The notes under the pieces are model-generated. The model had not been told where the DNA came from. It worked only from the letters and a program-made list of their open reading frames with translations, and searched no databases. Source: Thalassobacter stenotrophicus (GTDB lineage: Bacteria; Pseudomonadota; Alphaproteobacteria; Rhodobacterales; Rhodobacteraceae). Taken from it: a DNA stretch of 64,000 nucleotides. Location: NCBI RefSeq assembly GCF_001458315.1, contig NZ_CYRX01000031.1, positions 310,001 to 374,000 on the forward strand, read 5' to 3'. Below, in pieces: positions 43,043-50,395 of this stretch. The translations under genes were made by a program, and so were the position numbers. How positions within the stretch are numbered: the stretch's first letter is position 1; the number at the start of each line of letters is the position of its first letter.

Positions 43043-44015
43043 CTTTGTCGTAAGCCTCAATGATCTTGGCGACGAGCGGATGGCGCACCACGTCCTTGGC
43101 GGTAAAGTAGTTGAACGAGATCCCGGGCACATTGTCCAAAATCCGCTCTGCATCGCGCAGGCCGCTGGTCACACCGCGGGGCAAATCGACCTGACTGCGG
43201 TCGCCGGTGATGGCCATGCGCGAGCCGCGTCCAAGCCGCGTGAGGAACATCTTCATCTGCATGGTCGTGGCGTTCTGCGCCTCATCCAAAACGACGAACG
43301 CGTTGGCCAAGGTCCGCCCCCGCATAAACGCAAGCGGCGCGATCTCAATCCGCTTTTCCTCTAGCAGTTTGGCCAACTGCTTGGCGGGCAGGAAATCATT
43401 CAGCGCATCATAAAGCGGCTGCATGTAGGGATCGACCTTATCCTTCATATCACCGGGCAAATAGCCCAGCTTTTCCCCGGCCTCCACGGCGGGGCGGCTC
43501 AGGATGATCTTGTCGACCTCACCACTGACAAACTTGTTCACCGCAACGGCCACAGCGATATACGTCTTACCCGTTCCCGCAGGTCCAATGCCAAAGGTCA
43601 GTTCATTGTCCAACAGCGCTTGGGTATAGCCCTTTTGAGCGTCCGTACGCGGCTCAACCGTCTTTTTGCGGGTGCGGATTTCAAGCGCGCCGGGGGCGAA
43701 CATCTCAATCTGGTCCGTTGGCACCGCAGGCTGCGTGTTCATCCGGATCAACGCGTCGATATCCGCGGCCTCCGCCGTTTTGCCCGCCTCAAGGCGCGCA
43801 TAGGCCCCCTCAAGCACTCCCGCAGCCTCTGCGGCGGCCTCTCCGTTGATCACAAGCCGGTTCCCCTGATGGGCGATATCCACGCCAAGGTGGCTCTCGA
43901 TTTGTGTGAGATTACTGTTGAAAGGACCACAGAGGTCGATCAACAAACGGTTGTCGGGAAAATCCAACGCGGCAGTGGTTGCGGTGCTGGGTTGTGGCGG
44001 GTCAATCAGTGTCAA
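43026..44015 (-). CDS. phoH: PhoH-like ATPase
   Basis: A 329-residue protein. An N-terminal KH-like region (residues 20-75) precedes the PhoH ATPase: Walker A GPAGTGKT (144-151), Walker B NAFVVLDEAQNATTMQMKMFLTRLG and sensor AITGDRSQVDLP. It is the usual partner of YbeY and is proposed to act in RNA metabolism. The start is a TTG codon with AGGAG six bases upstream; no closer ATG fits the family N-terminus. First gene of the phoH-ybeY-corC-lnt unit. Confidence 0.93.
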   Translation of the reverse strand: MTLIDPPQPSTATTAALDFPDNRLLIDLCGPFNSNLTQIESHLGVDIAHQGNRLVINGEAAAEAAGVLEGAYARLEAGKTAEAADIDALIRMNTQPAVPTDQIEMFAPGALEIRTRKKTVEPRTDAQKGYTQALLDNELTFGIGPAGTGKTYIAVAVAVNKFVSGEVDKIILSRPAVEAGEKLGYLPGDMKDKVDPYMQPLYDALNDFLPAKQLAKLLEEKRIEIAPLAFMRGRTLANAFVVLDEAQNATTMQMKMFLTRLGRGSRMAITGDRSQVDLPRGVTSGLRDAERILDNVPGISFNYFTAKDVVRHPLVAKIIEAYDKDAPPS

Positions 44016-44182
44016 ACAAAGCTCCTGCTATCTAATCCAAAAGTGAGGGACCCGCGCAGCGGTGTCCAGTGAAGAAGCGCACATTGAGAGGATTTCCCGG
44101 CCCAAACGCGCAGAATAAAGCGCGCCCGGGTGCACGCCTCGCAAACTAGAGTGGCAGAGGTGAAAATCATCACCGCCCAAAG

Positions 44183-44217
44183 AAAAACCGCCCGCAGCGG
44201 AGATCGCTGCAGGCGGT
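44183..44217 (-). terminator. Rho-independent terminator (minus strand)
   Basis: Stem ACCGCC-C-GCAGCG / CGCTGC-A-GGCGGT with loop GAGAT and one mismatch; on the minus strand the hairpin is followed by TTTTT. It stops a minus-strand transcript arising upstream of phoH, not phoH itself. Confidence 0.75.
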
Positions 44218-44242
44218 GTTATATTCGGCAGATGCGTCATGC

Positions 44243-44359
44243 TCAGATCAGGGCCCAAATCTTGGCTAGGGCGGCGGGGCGGCCCATGCGCGGGTCCTGA
44301 GCGGCTGGCCTTAGCGGGGCCTGCGCCGGACGATAAGAGATGTGAACAGCATCCTGCAT
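44243..44359 (-). CDS. Possible small protein (38 aa)
   Basis: A short frame MQDAVHISYRPAQAPLRPAAQDPRMGRPAALAKIWALI, ending 26 bp before the strong minus-strand terminator. Upstream lie TTCACA and TACAGT elements spaced 16 bp that could be its promoter. It is basic and Pro/Ala-rich with a hydrophobic C-terminus (ALAKIWALI). No clear Shine-Dalgarno. Either a real small protein or part of a non-coding transcript; the terminator is the main support that something is transcribed. Confidence 0.3.
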   Translation of the reverse strand: MQDAVHISYRPAQAPLRPAAQDPRMGRPAALAKIWALI

Positions 44360-44444
44360 ATACGGTCTGATTGCGCCTTTCGTGTTGGGTAAAACCGTCG
44401 GGTCAGCGTCAGTATTCCCTATGACTGTAGCAAATATATGACGC

Positions 44445-44458
44445 TTGTGAAGTCACAA
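44445..44458. promoter_or_regulatory. Dyad TTGTGA-AG-TCACAA
   Basis: Perfect 6-2-6 palindrome located between two possible oppositely directed promoters in the phoH-miaB gap. The arms resemble CRP/FNR half-sites, but the spacing of 2 is too short for that family. Probably an operator for an unidentified regulator. Confidence 0.4.
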
Positions 44459-44459
44459 A

Positions 44460-44757
44460 CACTAGATGTGCCATCGCCTGCCGGACCGGACGCGTCCGGG
44501 CTCGGCGCGCGCAGGCAGCCAAAGGGCCGTCGCACGCCACCATTTGGGCCCGCATAAAATCACCCGAACGCCGATGTTGCGGTCCGGATGGCAGTGGGTA
44601 TCAAATCTGCTCCCCAAGCCTAGGGAAAGGGACACCCACCAAAGGCCCCCGCAACCCCTAGGGACAGCAGCGCGTAAAACGCCGGGCCTCTGTCACAGAG
44701 CTTTTGACAAATCGTTAAGTTTTCAGCCCGAAACACCGCCCTGAGGCGGTATTTTTA
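44460..44757 (+). ncRNA. Candidate structured RNA ending at a plus-strand terminator
   Basis: A plus-strand terminator ends here although the genes on both sides run minus. Upstream sequence folds into several paired segments: GCCTGC with GCAGGC enclosing CCGGACGCGTCCGG; TTGCGG with CCGCAA enclosing GTGGGT with ACCCAC; and a GCGTAAAACGC hairpin. I could not match it to 6S RNA, tmRNA, RNase P or SRP RNA. The 92-codon frame across it overlaps the terminator and lacks support. Confidence 0.3.
44735..44756 (+). terminator. Rho-independent terminator (plus strand)
   Basis: Stem ACCGCC, loop CTGA, stem GGCGGT, then ATTTTT. Oriented against the flanking minus-strand genes, so it must end an unannotated plus-strand transcript. 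Confidence 0.7.
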
Positions 44758-44773
44758 CAGACAATTCAATGAA

Positions 44774-44793
44774 TTGTTGCGCACGCGCAACAA
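44774..44793 (-). terminator. Hairpin after miaB
   Basis: Perfect 9-bp stem TTGTTGCGC / GCGCAACAA with a 2-nt loop, 19 bp beyond the miaB stop; a second short hairpin (ACAATTC/GAATTGT) partly overlaps it. No U-tract, so strength is uncertain. Confidence 0.45.
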
Positions 44794-44811
44794 AGGGGCA
44801 GGCAAGCTGAC

Positions 44812-46131
44812 CTAAACCAAAACCCCCTTCAAGGAGTTCGGTGCCGCCTCCACAATCCGCACCCGCGCGACCTGACCTAACAGCTCTTGAGGCGCCTCAA
44901 CGTGGCAGGCATGCAGGTGTTCGGTCTTGCCCACCAATTGCCCCTCAAACCGTCCGGTTTTCTCGAACAAAACGCGCGTTTCTCGGCCCACCATCGCGAC
45001 CTGTGCGGCGCGTTGTTGATCCCCCAGCAAGGCCTGCAAACGCGCCAAACGCTCGGTCGCAACATCGTCCGGAATGCCTTCTTTTTCAGCAGCTGGCGTA
45101 CCGGGACGGGCCGAATATTTGAAACTGTACGCCTGACCGTAACCGACTCGCTCCACCAGTTTGAGCGTGTCCGCGAACTCTTCCTCAGTCTCACCGGGGA
45201 AGCCCACGATGAAGTCCCCGCTCAGCAACAGATCGGGGCGGGCCGCGCGCAAACGGTCAATAATCTCGATGTATTCAGCCGCCGTATGCTTGCGGTTCAT
45301 TGCCTTAAGCACCCGGTCCGAGCCTGCCTGAACCGGCAAGTGCAAATACGGCATCAGCTTGGCGCAGGTCGCATGGGCCTCGATCAGATCATCGGTCATC
45401 TCATTGGGGTGCGAGGTCGTAAAGCGGATCCGCTCCAACCCTTCGATATCGTTCAGCGCCCAGATCAGCTGGGCGAGCGACCACTCACCCCCCTCACCCG
45501 CACCGTGATACGCATTCACGTTCTGCCCCAGCAGCGTGATTTCCTTGACCCCACGCGCCACAAGCGCCTCTGCTTCCGACAGAATGCGGGCCACGGGGCG
45601 TGACACTTCGGCCCCACGGGTATAGGGCACCACGCAGAAAGCACAAAACTTGTCGCAGCCCTCTTGCACGGTCAAAAACGCGCTGGGGCGACCAAGGTTT
45701 TTACGCGCCTTGGGCAGGTGCTCAAACTTGTCTTCCTCAGGGAAGTCAGTATCGAGCGCGGCTTTACCCGCATCGACCGTTTTCATCATCTCGGGCAGAC
45801 GGTGATAGGTTTGCGGCCCCACGACCAGATCAACCATAGGCTGGCGCGCCATGATCTCGGCCCCTTCGGCCTGTGCCACGCAACCCGCCACCCCGATCTT
45901 GAGGTCGGGGTTCTTGGCGCGCAAGGGCTTGTAACGGCCCAGCTCGGAATAAACCTTTTCAGCGGCTTTTTCACGGATGTGACACGTGTTGAGCAGGATC
46001 ATATCCGCGTCTTCGGGCGTGCCCGTCTCAACGTAGCCTTCCGCCCCCAGCGCCTCAGCCATACGTTCGCTGTCATAGACGTTCATCTGGCAGCCATAGG
46101 TCTTGATGTAGAGCTTTTTGGGATCAGCCAT
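44812..46131 (-). CDS. miaB: tRNA-2-methylthio-N6-dimethylallyladenosine synthase
   Basis: A 439-residue radical-SAM methylthiotransferase. N-terminal UPF0004 domain: [44 protein letters not shown] and [11 protein letters not shown] carry the three Cys of the auxiliary cluster. The radical SAM motif is [15 protein letters not shown], then [12 protein letters not shown] and [23 protein letters not shown], and a C-terminal TRAM domain ([31 protein letters not shown]). It thiomethylates i6A37 in tRNAs. The start MADPKK follows GGAGTG. Usually next to phoH/ybeY; here the large gap intervenes. Confidence 0.95.
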   Translation of the reverse strand: MADPKKLYIKTYGCQMNVYDSERMAEALGAEGYVETGTPEDADMILLNTCHIREKAAEKVYSELGRYKPLRAKNPDLKIGVAGCVAQAEGAEIMARQPMVDLVVGPQTYHRLPEMMKTVDAGKAALDTDFPEEDKFEHLPKARKNLGRPSAFLTVQEGCDKFCAFCVVPYTRGAEVSRPVARILSEAEALVARGVKEITLLGQNVNAYHGAGEGGEWSLAQLIWALNDIEGLERIRFTTSHPNEMTDDLIEAHATCAKLMPYLHLPVQAGSDRVLKAMNRKHTAAEYIEIIDRLRAARPDLLLSGDFIVGFPGETEEEFADTLKLVERVGYGQAYSFKYSARPGTPAAEKEGIPDDVATERLARLQALLGDQQRAAQVAMVGRETRVLFEKTGRFEGQLVGKTEHLHACHVEAPQELLGQVARVRIVEAAPNSLKGVLV

Positions 46132-46299
46132 TGCGCGCACTCCGGGGGGTAGGATCAGCGGCTCACCTAGCACTCCGTCGGCGACCGTTCAACCGTTGCG
46201 CCACATGCACCGGGACCCGGGCCGCAAAAAGGCGCGACCCTAGGGACCGCGCCTTACACTCAGGTCAGATGACCCATCGTTTTACCAAGCGTTCACGGC

Positions 46300-46776
46300 T
46301 TAGGCCTCAACGCTCTGCGCCTCAAGCGCGGGGGTGCCGTTGGGCTTGCCCGTGCGCGCAATCTCAATCTGGCGGGGCTTGAGGGCCTCTGGCACCTCAC
46401 GCACCAGATCAATGTGCAGCATTCCGTCCTCCGCCTGCGCGCCGGTCACGTGGACATGATCCGCCAGTTGGAAGGTTTTCTCAAACGACCGCGTCGCGAT
46501 CCCGCGGTGCAGATAGGTCCGCTGCGCGCCAGCCTTGGCCTTGGCCGCCGAGATCACGAGCGCGTTTTGCCGGACTTCGACCGACAATTCACCTTCGGAG
46601 AAACCCGCCACAGCCACGGATATCCGGTAGCCATCTTCGGCAGTTTTTTCGATGTTATACGGGGGGTAGCCACCGGTTTGCGCAGGCTCGCTGTCCAGCA
46701 CACGGTCCAGCAAATCTGCCATGCGGTCAAAGCCGACGGTGGCGCGGTATAGGGGGGTAAAGTCGTAAGTTCGCAT
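46300..46776 (-). CDS. Small heat-shock protein (Hsp20/IbpA family)
   Basis: A 158-residue alpha-crystallin-type chaperone: MRTYDFTPLYRATVGFDRMADLLDRVL opening, then YPPYNIEKTAEDGYRISVAVAGFSEGELSVEVRQNALVISAAK, YLHRGIATRSFEKTFQLADHVHVTGAQAEDGMLHIDLVREVPEALKPRQIEI. It binds unfolding proteins during heat stress. The start is fixed by GGAGGAT six bases before the ATG. The leader contains a possible RNA thermometer, which would make translation heat-inducible. Confidence 0.93.
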   Translation of the reverse strand: MRTYDFTPLYRATVGFDRMADLLDRVLDSEPAQTGGYPPYNIEKTAEDGYRISVAVAGFSEGELSVEVRQNALVISAAKAKAGAQRTYLHRGIATRSFEKTFQLADHVHVTGAQAEDGMLHIDLVREVPEALKPRQIEIARTGKPNGTPALEAQSVEA

Positions 46777-46855
46777 CAGGTATCCTCCAGTGAGCGACAA
46801 CTGTTATTGTGCCCGGGCCCCGTGTTGGGCACCCCGGCGGGGTTATGACGGGACC
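46777..46855 (-). promoter_or_regulatory. Possible ROSE-like RNA thermometer in the hsp20 leader
   Basis: On the minus strand TCGCT (consensus UYGCU of ROSE elements) precedes the ribosome site GGAGGAT by five bases, allowing a short stem with the usual G-G and U-U pairs. Upstream GTGCCC/GGGCAC forms a second hairpin, and CCCCG/CGGGG a possible third. Matches the ROSE layout of alphaproteobacterial small heat-shock genes; folding was done by eye. Confidence 0.45.
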
Positions 46856-46928
46856 CATCATTGGCGTCCCGTCAGGCAATACTTGGGAAGGGGTTTGGGC
46901 GGTTTCAAGCCCTGCGCGGTGGGTGCGT

Positions 46929-47693
46929 CTAGCGGCGTGCGGACACGGTTTCAATCGCGCTGACATCGCCCAGATCGGCGCGGTAGGCATCCACCAAGAC
47001 CGCCAGTTCCGCGTCCATCACTGCCGCAAGCGAAACAGAGCGATCCTTCCACGCGGCCTTGGAGGAGACCACGGAAACGATCCGCACCTCATCCCCAAAC
47101 CGCTGAAAGATTGGCGCGCCAGAGGCCCCGAAATCGACCTCGCACGAGAGGACCAAAACAGTGGCATCGCGGGTCAGGACCCCGCATCCATCCTCAACCG
47201 CAGGGGCATTGGATCGGCCCCGCGCATAGGACACCACCTCAACATGGGTTCCGGGATGCACCTGTAATTGCGTGCGAAACGGCCGCAGCCCCGGACCGGT
47301 GATCGGCGCAGACAACCGGACCAAGGCCAGATCGTTACCGACACGCTCCACCCTATTGCTTTGATTGAATTGATAACCGGGATGCGTCACCGCCGCGATC
47401 ACCCCACGGGTCGCAAGCGCGCGCCCATCCGCAAGCCCCGCATGAAAGGACATCTCGCCTACGGAAATGCGCCGCGCCGTGGCCCTGTCGAATACACAAT
47501 GGGCCGCCGTCAGAACCACATCCGCGCTGATCAGCGCCCCGGTGCAAAACCCGCCCTGCCCCAGATCAAGCCGCCCCACCGCACCGTAATGTTGCGCCAA
47601 GGTAGCGGCATCCAAAGTCCGCAGGTTGCTTTGTCCGGCTGCGGGCACGCTTGCCCACAAAACCATCGCCATCACGTAACTGAAAAACCGCAT
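46929..47693 (-). CDS. Exported trypsin-like serine protease
   Basis: A 254-residue S1-family protease with signal peptide MRFFSYVMAMVLWASVPAAGQ. The triad is His65 (LTAAHC), Asp121 (GNDLALVRL) and Ser191 (FGASGAP, in place of GDSGGP); FCTGALIS precedes the His motif. It is likely a periplasmic or secreted endopeptidase. GGAGG lies four bases before the start. It follows glcF by 65 bp on the same strand, but nothing else links it to glycolate metabolism. Confidence 0.85.
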   Translation of the reverse strand: MRFFSYVMAMVLWASVPAAGQSNLRTLDAATLAQHYGAVGRLDLGQGGFCTGALISADVVLTAAHCVFDRATARRISVGEMSFHAGLADGRALATRGVIAAVTHPGYQFNQSNRVERVGNDLALVRLSAPITGPGLRPFRTQLQVHPGTHVEVVSYARGRSNAPAVEDGCGVLTRDATVLVLSCEVDFGASGAPIFQRFGDEVRIVSVVSSKAAWKDRSVSLAAVMDAELAVLVDAYRADLGDVSAIETVSARR

Positions 47694-47758
47694 ATCGCCT
47701 CCGCCGCATCTGCCCCCATCGGTCTAGGGGGCAAAGGCGGCGGCAGCGGGACGCTGGT

Positions 47759-49138
47759 TTAGCGAAGGAGGGGCACTTTTGTGGCAGACAGTTTCGCATC
47801 CGACGCCAGTTTGGCCGTACCTTCGGGATTGACCACGCCATTGGCATCAATCTTGTCGCCAAACGCGGGCGGTGTCGGCCCACCGGTCGCCCAATCCAAC
47901 AGCTCAACAGTGTGCACAATCGGCACGTCCGTGCCTGAGCCGATCTGCATCATGCAGCCGATGTTTCCAGCGGCAATAATGTCAGGCGACTTGGCTTCCA
48001 GCGTCTCAATCTTACGCTGCTTCAGCTGCTTTGAAATCTCGGGCTGCATCAGGTTGTAAGTCCCCGCAGACCCACAGCACAGGTGGCTGTCACGCGGCTC
48101 AACAATGCGAAAGCCCGCCGCCTTGAGAAGATCCTTGGGGTGGGTTTTGATCTGTTGGCCATGTTGCAACGAACAGGCCGCGTGATAGGCCACGGTCAGG
48201 TTCTTTTTCTCACCCTTGGGCAGATCAAGGGTCATCAACAGCTCACTGATATCCATAGCGATTTCGGACACCGCTGCGGCTTTCTCCGCGTGGTCTGTGC
48301 CCTTGAACATATGGCCGTAATCCTTGACCGTCGTGCCACAGCCAGAGGTGTTGATCACAATCGCATCCAGCCCCTGCCCCTGCATTTCGCGGTGCCAAGC
48401 GTCGATGTTCTTGGCCGCGGTTGCATGGCTTTCGGAGGTTTTGCCCATGTGGTGGGTCAGCGCGCCACAACAGCCCGCGCCCTCGGCCACAACCACCTCA
48501 CAGCCCATCCGCGTCAGCAGGCGGATCGTGGCGTCGTTAATATCCGTGTTCAGCGCCTTTTGCGCGCACCCGGTCATCAGCGCGACGCGCTTCTTTTTCG
48601 GCGCCGTCGGGGCAAAGCTTTGCGGGTCATCATTACGGCTAACGGGTGGGATCACCTTGGGCGCCATTTCCAGCATCGCGCGCAGGCGAGGGTCCGGCAT
48701 CAGCCCCGCAAAAGGCGCGCCGATCTTGGCCAGCAGTAGCGCCACCCGAAACCGCATTGGGTACGGCAGAATGCGCGCAAGCATCCAGCGGAGCAGCCGG
48801 TCCGACAACGGCCGGTCATAGTTTTCCTCAATGTATTCACGGGCATGGTCCACCAAATGCATGTAGTGCACCCCCGACGGGCAAGTCGTCATACACGCCA
48901 AACAGCTGAGACAGCGATCGATATGTTTGACCGTTTTCTCATCAGGTTTGCGCGCGTTTTCCAACATATCCTTGATCAGGTAAATGCGCCCCCTGGGGCT
49001 GTCCAACTCATCGCCCAACACCTGATACGTCGGACATGTCGCGGTACAAAACCCGCAGTGCACACAGGTGCGCAGGATCTCATTGGAACGCGCGGTTGCG
49101 GGATCGTTAAGTTGGTCTTGGGTAAAGGTCGTTTGCAT
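47759..49138 (-). CDS. glcF: Glycolate oxidase iron-sulfur subunit
   Basis: A 459-residue protein with two 4Fe-4S ferredoxin clusters near the N-terminus (CVHCGFCTATCPTY and CLSCLACMTTCP) and two CCG-type domains (VVAEGAGCCGALTHHMG; DSHLCCGSAGTYNLMQ), the typical GlcF/heterodisulfide-reductase arrangement. It passes electrons from the flavin subunits to the quinone pool. It is the third gene of glcD-glcE-glcF, 49 bp after glcE. Together the three oxidise glycolate to glyoxylate. Confidence 0.95.
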   Translation of the reverse strand: MQTTFTQDQLNDPATARSNEILRTCVHCGFCTATCPTYQVLGDELDSPRGRIYLIKDMLENARKPDEKTVKHIDRCLSCLACMTTCPSGVHYMHLVDHAREYIEENYDRPLSDRLLRWMLARILPYPMRFRVALLLAKIGAPFAGLMPDPRLRAMLEMAPKVIPPVSRNDDPQSFAPTAPKKKRVALMTGCAQKALNTDINDATIRLLTRMGCEVVVAEGAGCCGALTHHMGKTSESHATAAKNIDAWHREMQGQGLDAIVINTSGCGTTVKDYGHMFKGTDHAEKAAAVSEIAMDISELLMTLDLPKGEKKNLTVAYHAACSLQHGQQIKTHPKDLLKAAGFRIVEPRDSHLCCGSAGTYNLMQPEISKQLKQRKIETLEAKSPDIIAAGNIGCMMQIGSGTDVPIVHTVELLDWATGGPTPPAFGDKIDANGVVNPEGTAKLASDAKLSATKVPLLR

Positions 49139-49187
49139 CTGTCACGCTCCCGTGGCGGTGTAGAAAAGGTCAGGCCGGGCCTGTCCG

Positions 49188-50288
49188 TTAGGAAAGCTCG
49201 GTTACGAGGGCGCCAGAAAACAACCCACGCGGATCGAACTGCGCCCGCAGGCCCGCGGTCAATGCCGCCACGCCCGGCGCATCCACAGGCCGCAAAGGCC
49301 CGGCGGCCCCCTTGACGCGCGTGGCGTGACCCGACACGCCAGCAAGGGCCGTGCGCACATCTTGGCCCTCAGGAACCCGCGCCCAGATCAAGCCACCGCC
49401 CCAATCCAGCATGACCTGCTGGGGCTGCAACGCCGCAACAACGCCCGGGGCATGGGATGGCCGCACCGAGATACGCCAAATATCCCCCGGTTGATCAACG
49501 AAACTGGCCACATCGCGCACGGCTTTCCAGATGTCGCTGGACGCCGCGCCTTCACTGACGCTGACCGCGCCAAAGGGGGCCAGGATCGCCTGCAATTCCT
49601 CAACGCGGTAGGCAACGGAGTCTGCAAACCCCTCCAGCCGCAACAGCACACGGCCCTCGCTCCATGCCGCACCCGACACCTCAAACGGGGACCCAAGTGC
49701 CGCCGACATCGCCGCCACCGCACCAGCGGCGTCCTCCACCTCCAGCGACAAAGTGGTTTCAACCGCAACTCCCGGCACAACCTTGAACGAAACTTCGGTC
49801 AAAACGCCCAGCGCGCCCTGCGCTCCACACATCAACTTCACCAGATCATAGCCCGTGACGTTCTTCATCACCCGGCCACCGTTCTTGATGATATCCCCAT
49901 GGCCATCAACAAACCGCACGCCGATTAAACTGTCACGACAGGCCCCAACCTGCACACGGCGCGGACCACTCGCATTGGCCGCAACCACACCGCCAATGGT
50001 GCTCTCGCCGGATCGTCCCAACAGCGGCCCCATGCGGGGTGGCTCGAACGGCAAACGCTGGTTTTCCGCCGCCAACACAGCCTCAATCTCAGACACAGGC
50101 GTCCCAGCCTGCGCCACAATCGTCAACGCACCCGGCTCATACAGCGTCACGCCCGACATCCCAGCGGCTGAGATCACCTCACCCGCCCCGGTCTCAAGGC
50201 TCCGCGTGCCACCGCCACGAACGGTCAAAGACCCATTCGCCCCACGCACCATCTCAGCCACGTCTTGTTCAGTCGTTGGGGTCAACAT
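49188..50288 (-). CDS. glcE: Glycolate oxidase FAD-binding subunit
   Basis: A 366-residue FAD_binding_4 protein: SLTVRGGGTRSLETG, GALTIVAQAGTPVSEIEAVLAAENQRLPFEP and IGGVVAANASGPRRVQVGACRDSLIGVRFVDGHGDIIKNGGRVMKNVTGYDLVKLMCGAQGALGVLTEVSFK are the PCMH flavin-binding blocks. It lacks the full catalytic C-terminal domain of glcD. It follows glcD by about 107 bp containing a strong hairpin, and precedes glcF. The start MLTPTTEQDVAEMV is natural. Confidence 0.95.
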   Translation of the reverse strand: MLTPTTEQDVAEMVRGANGSLTVRGGGTRSLETGAGEVISAAGMSGVTLYEPGALTIVAQAGTPVSEIEAVLAAENQRLPFEPPRMGPLLGRSGESTIGGVVAANASGPRRVQVGACRDSLIGVRFVDGHGDIIKNGGRVMKNVTGYDLVKLMCGAQGALGVLTEVSFKVVPGVAVETTLSLEVEDAAGAVAAMSAALGSPFEVSGAAWSEGRVLLRLEGFADSVAYRVEELQAILAPFGAVSVSEGAASSDIWKAVRDVASFVDQPGDIWRISVRPSHAPGVVAALQPQQVMLDWGGGLIWARVPEGQDVRTALAGVSGHATRVKGAAGPLRPVDAPGVAALTAGLRAQFDPRGLFSGALVTELS

Positions 50289-50323
50289 CGCGAACCCTTC
50301 CCTCTTTGGTTCTAAAATATCCC

Positions 50324-50356
50324 GGGGAGCGCGAGGGGCTGGCCCCTCGCCCCGCT
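50324..50356. repeat. GC hairpin element between glcE and glcD
   Basis: Core GCGAGGGGC-TG-GCCCCTCGC (50331-50350), flanked by a longer imperfect stem and preceded by AAAATATCCCGGGG. From memory this resembles a short intergenic hairpin repeat often seen in Roseobacter genomes. It may end or partially attenuate glcD transcripts before glcE. Confidence 0.5.
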
Positions 50357-50395
50357 CTCACAGATCACGCCCGGGTTGGATAAAGGTCCTAAGCC

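Larger units (their letters stand above)
44016..44811. other. Large intergenic gap between phoH and miaB
   Basis: About 800 bp, large for this gene-dense genome. No recognised rRNA, tRNA, tmRNA, SRP or RNase P motifs were found on either strand. It contains a minus-strand terminator (44187-44217), a short minus-strand ORF before it, a 14-bp dyad (44445-44458), a perfect 14-bp palindrome CCGGACGCGTCCGG (44486-44499), paired segments suggesting a structured RNA, and a plus-strand terminator (44735-44756). Confidence 0.6.

Noticed and set aside
41683-43053. 456-codon plus-strand frame opposite corC and ybeY
   Set aside because: Antisense shadow: His/Arg/Gln-rich, no domain, no start signal, covers conserved genes on the other strand.
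44028-44258. 76-codon minus frame upstream of phoH
   Set aside because: It runs straight through a strong Rho-independent terminator and has no ribosome site.
44466-44744. 92-codon plus frame in the phoH-miaB gap
   Set aside because: Arg/Pro-rich, overlaps the terminator stem, no ribosome site; a structured RNA is a better reading.
44460-44757. 6S RNA, tmRNA, RNase P or SRP RNA as identity for the structured region
   Set aside because: No T-arm or tag codons, no GAGGAAAGUCC-type or GGAAGGAAGCAG-type cores, and the usual 6S neighbour (5-formyl-THF cyclo-ligase) is absent.
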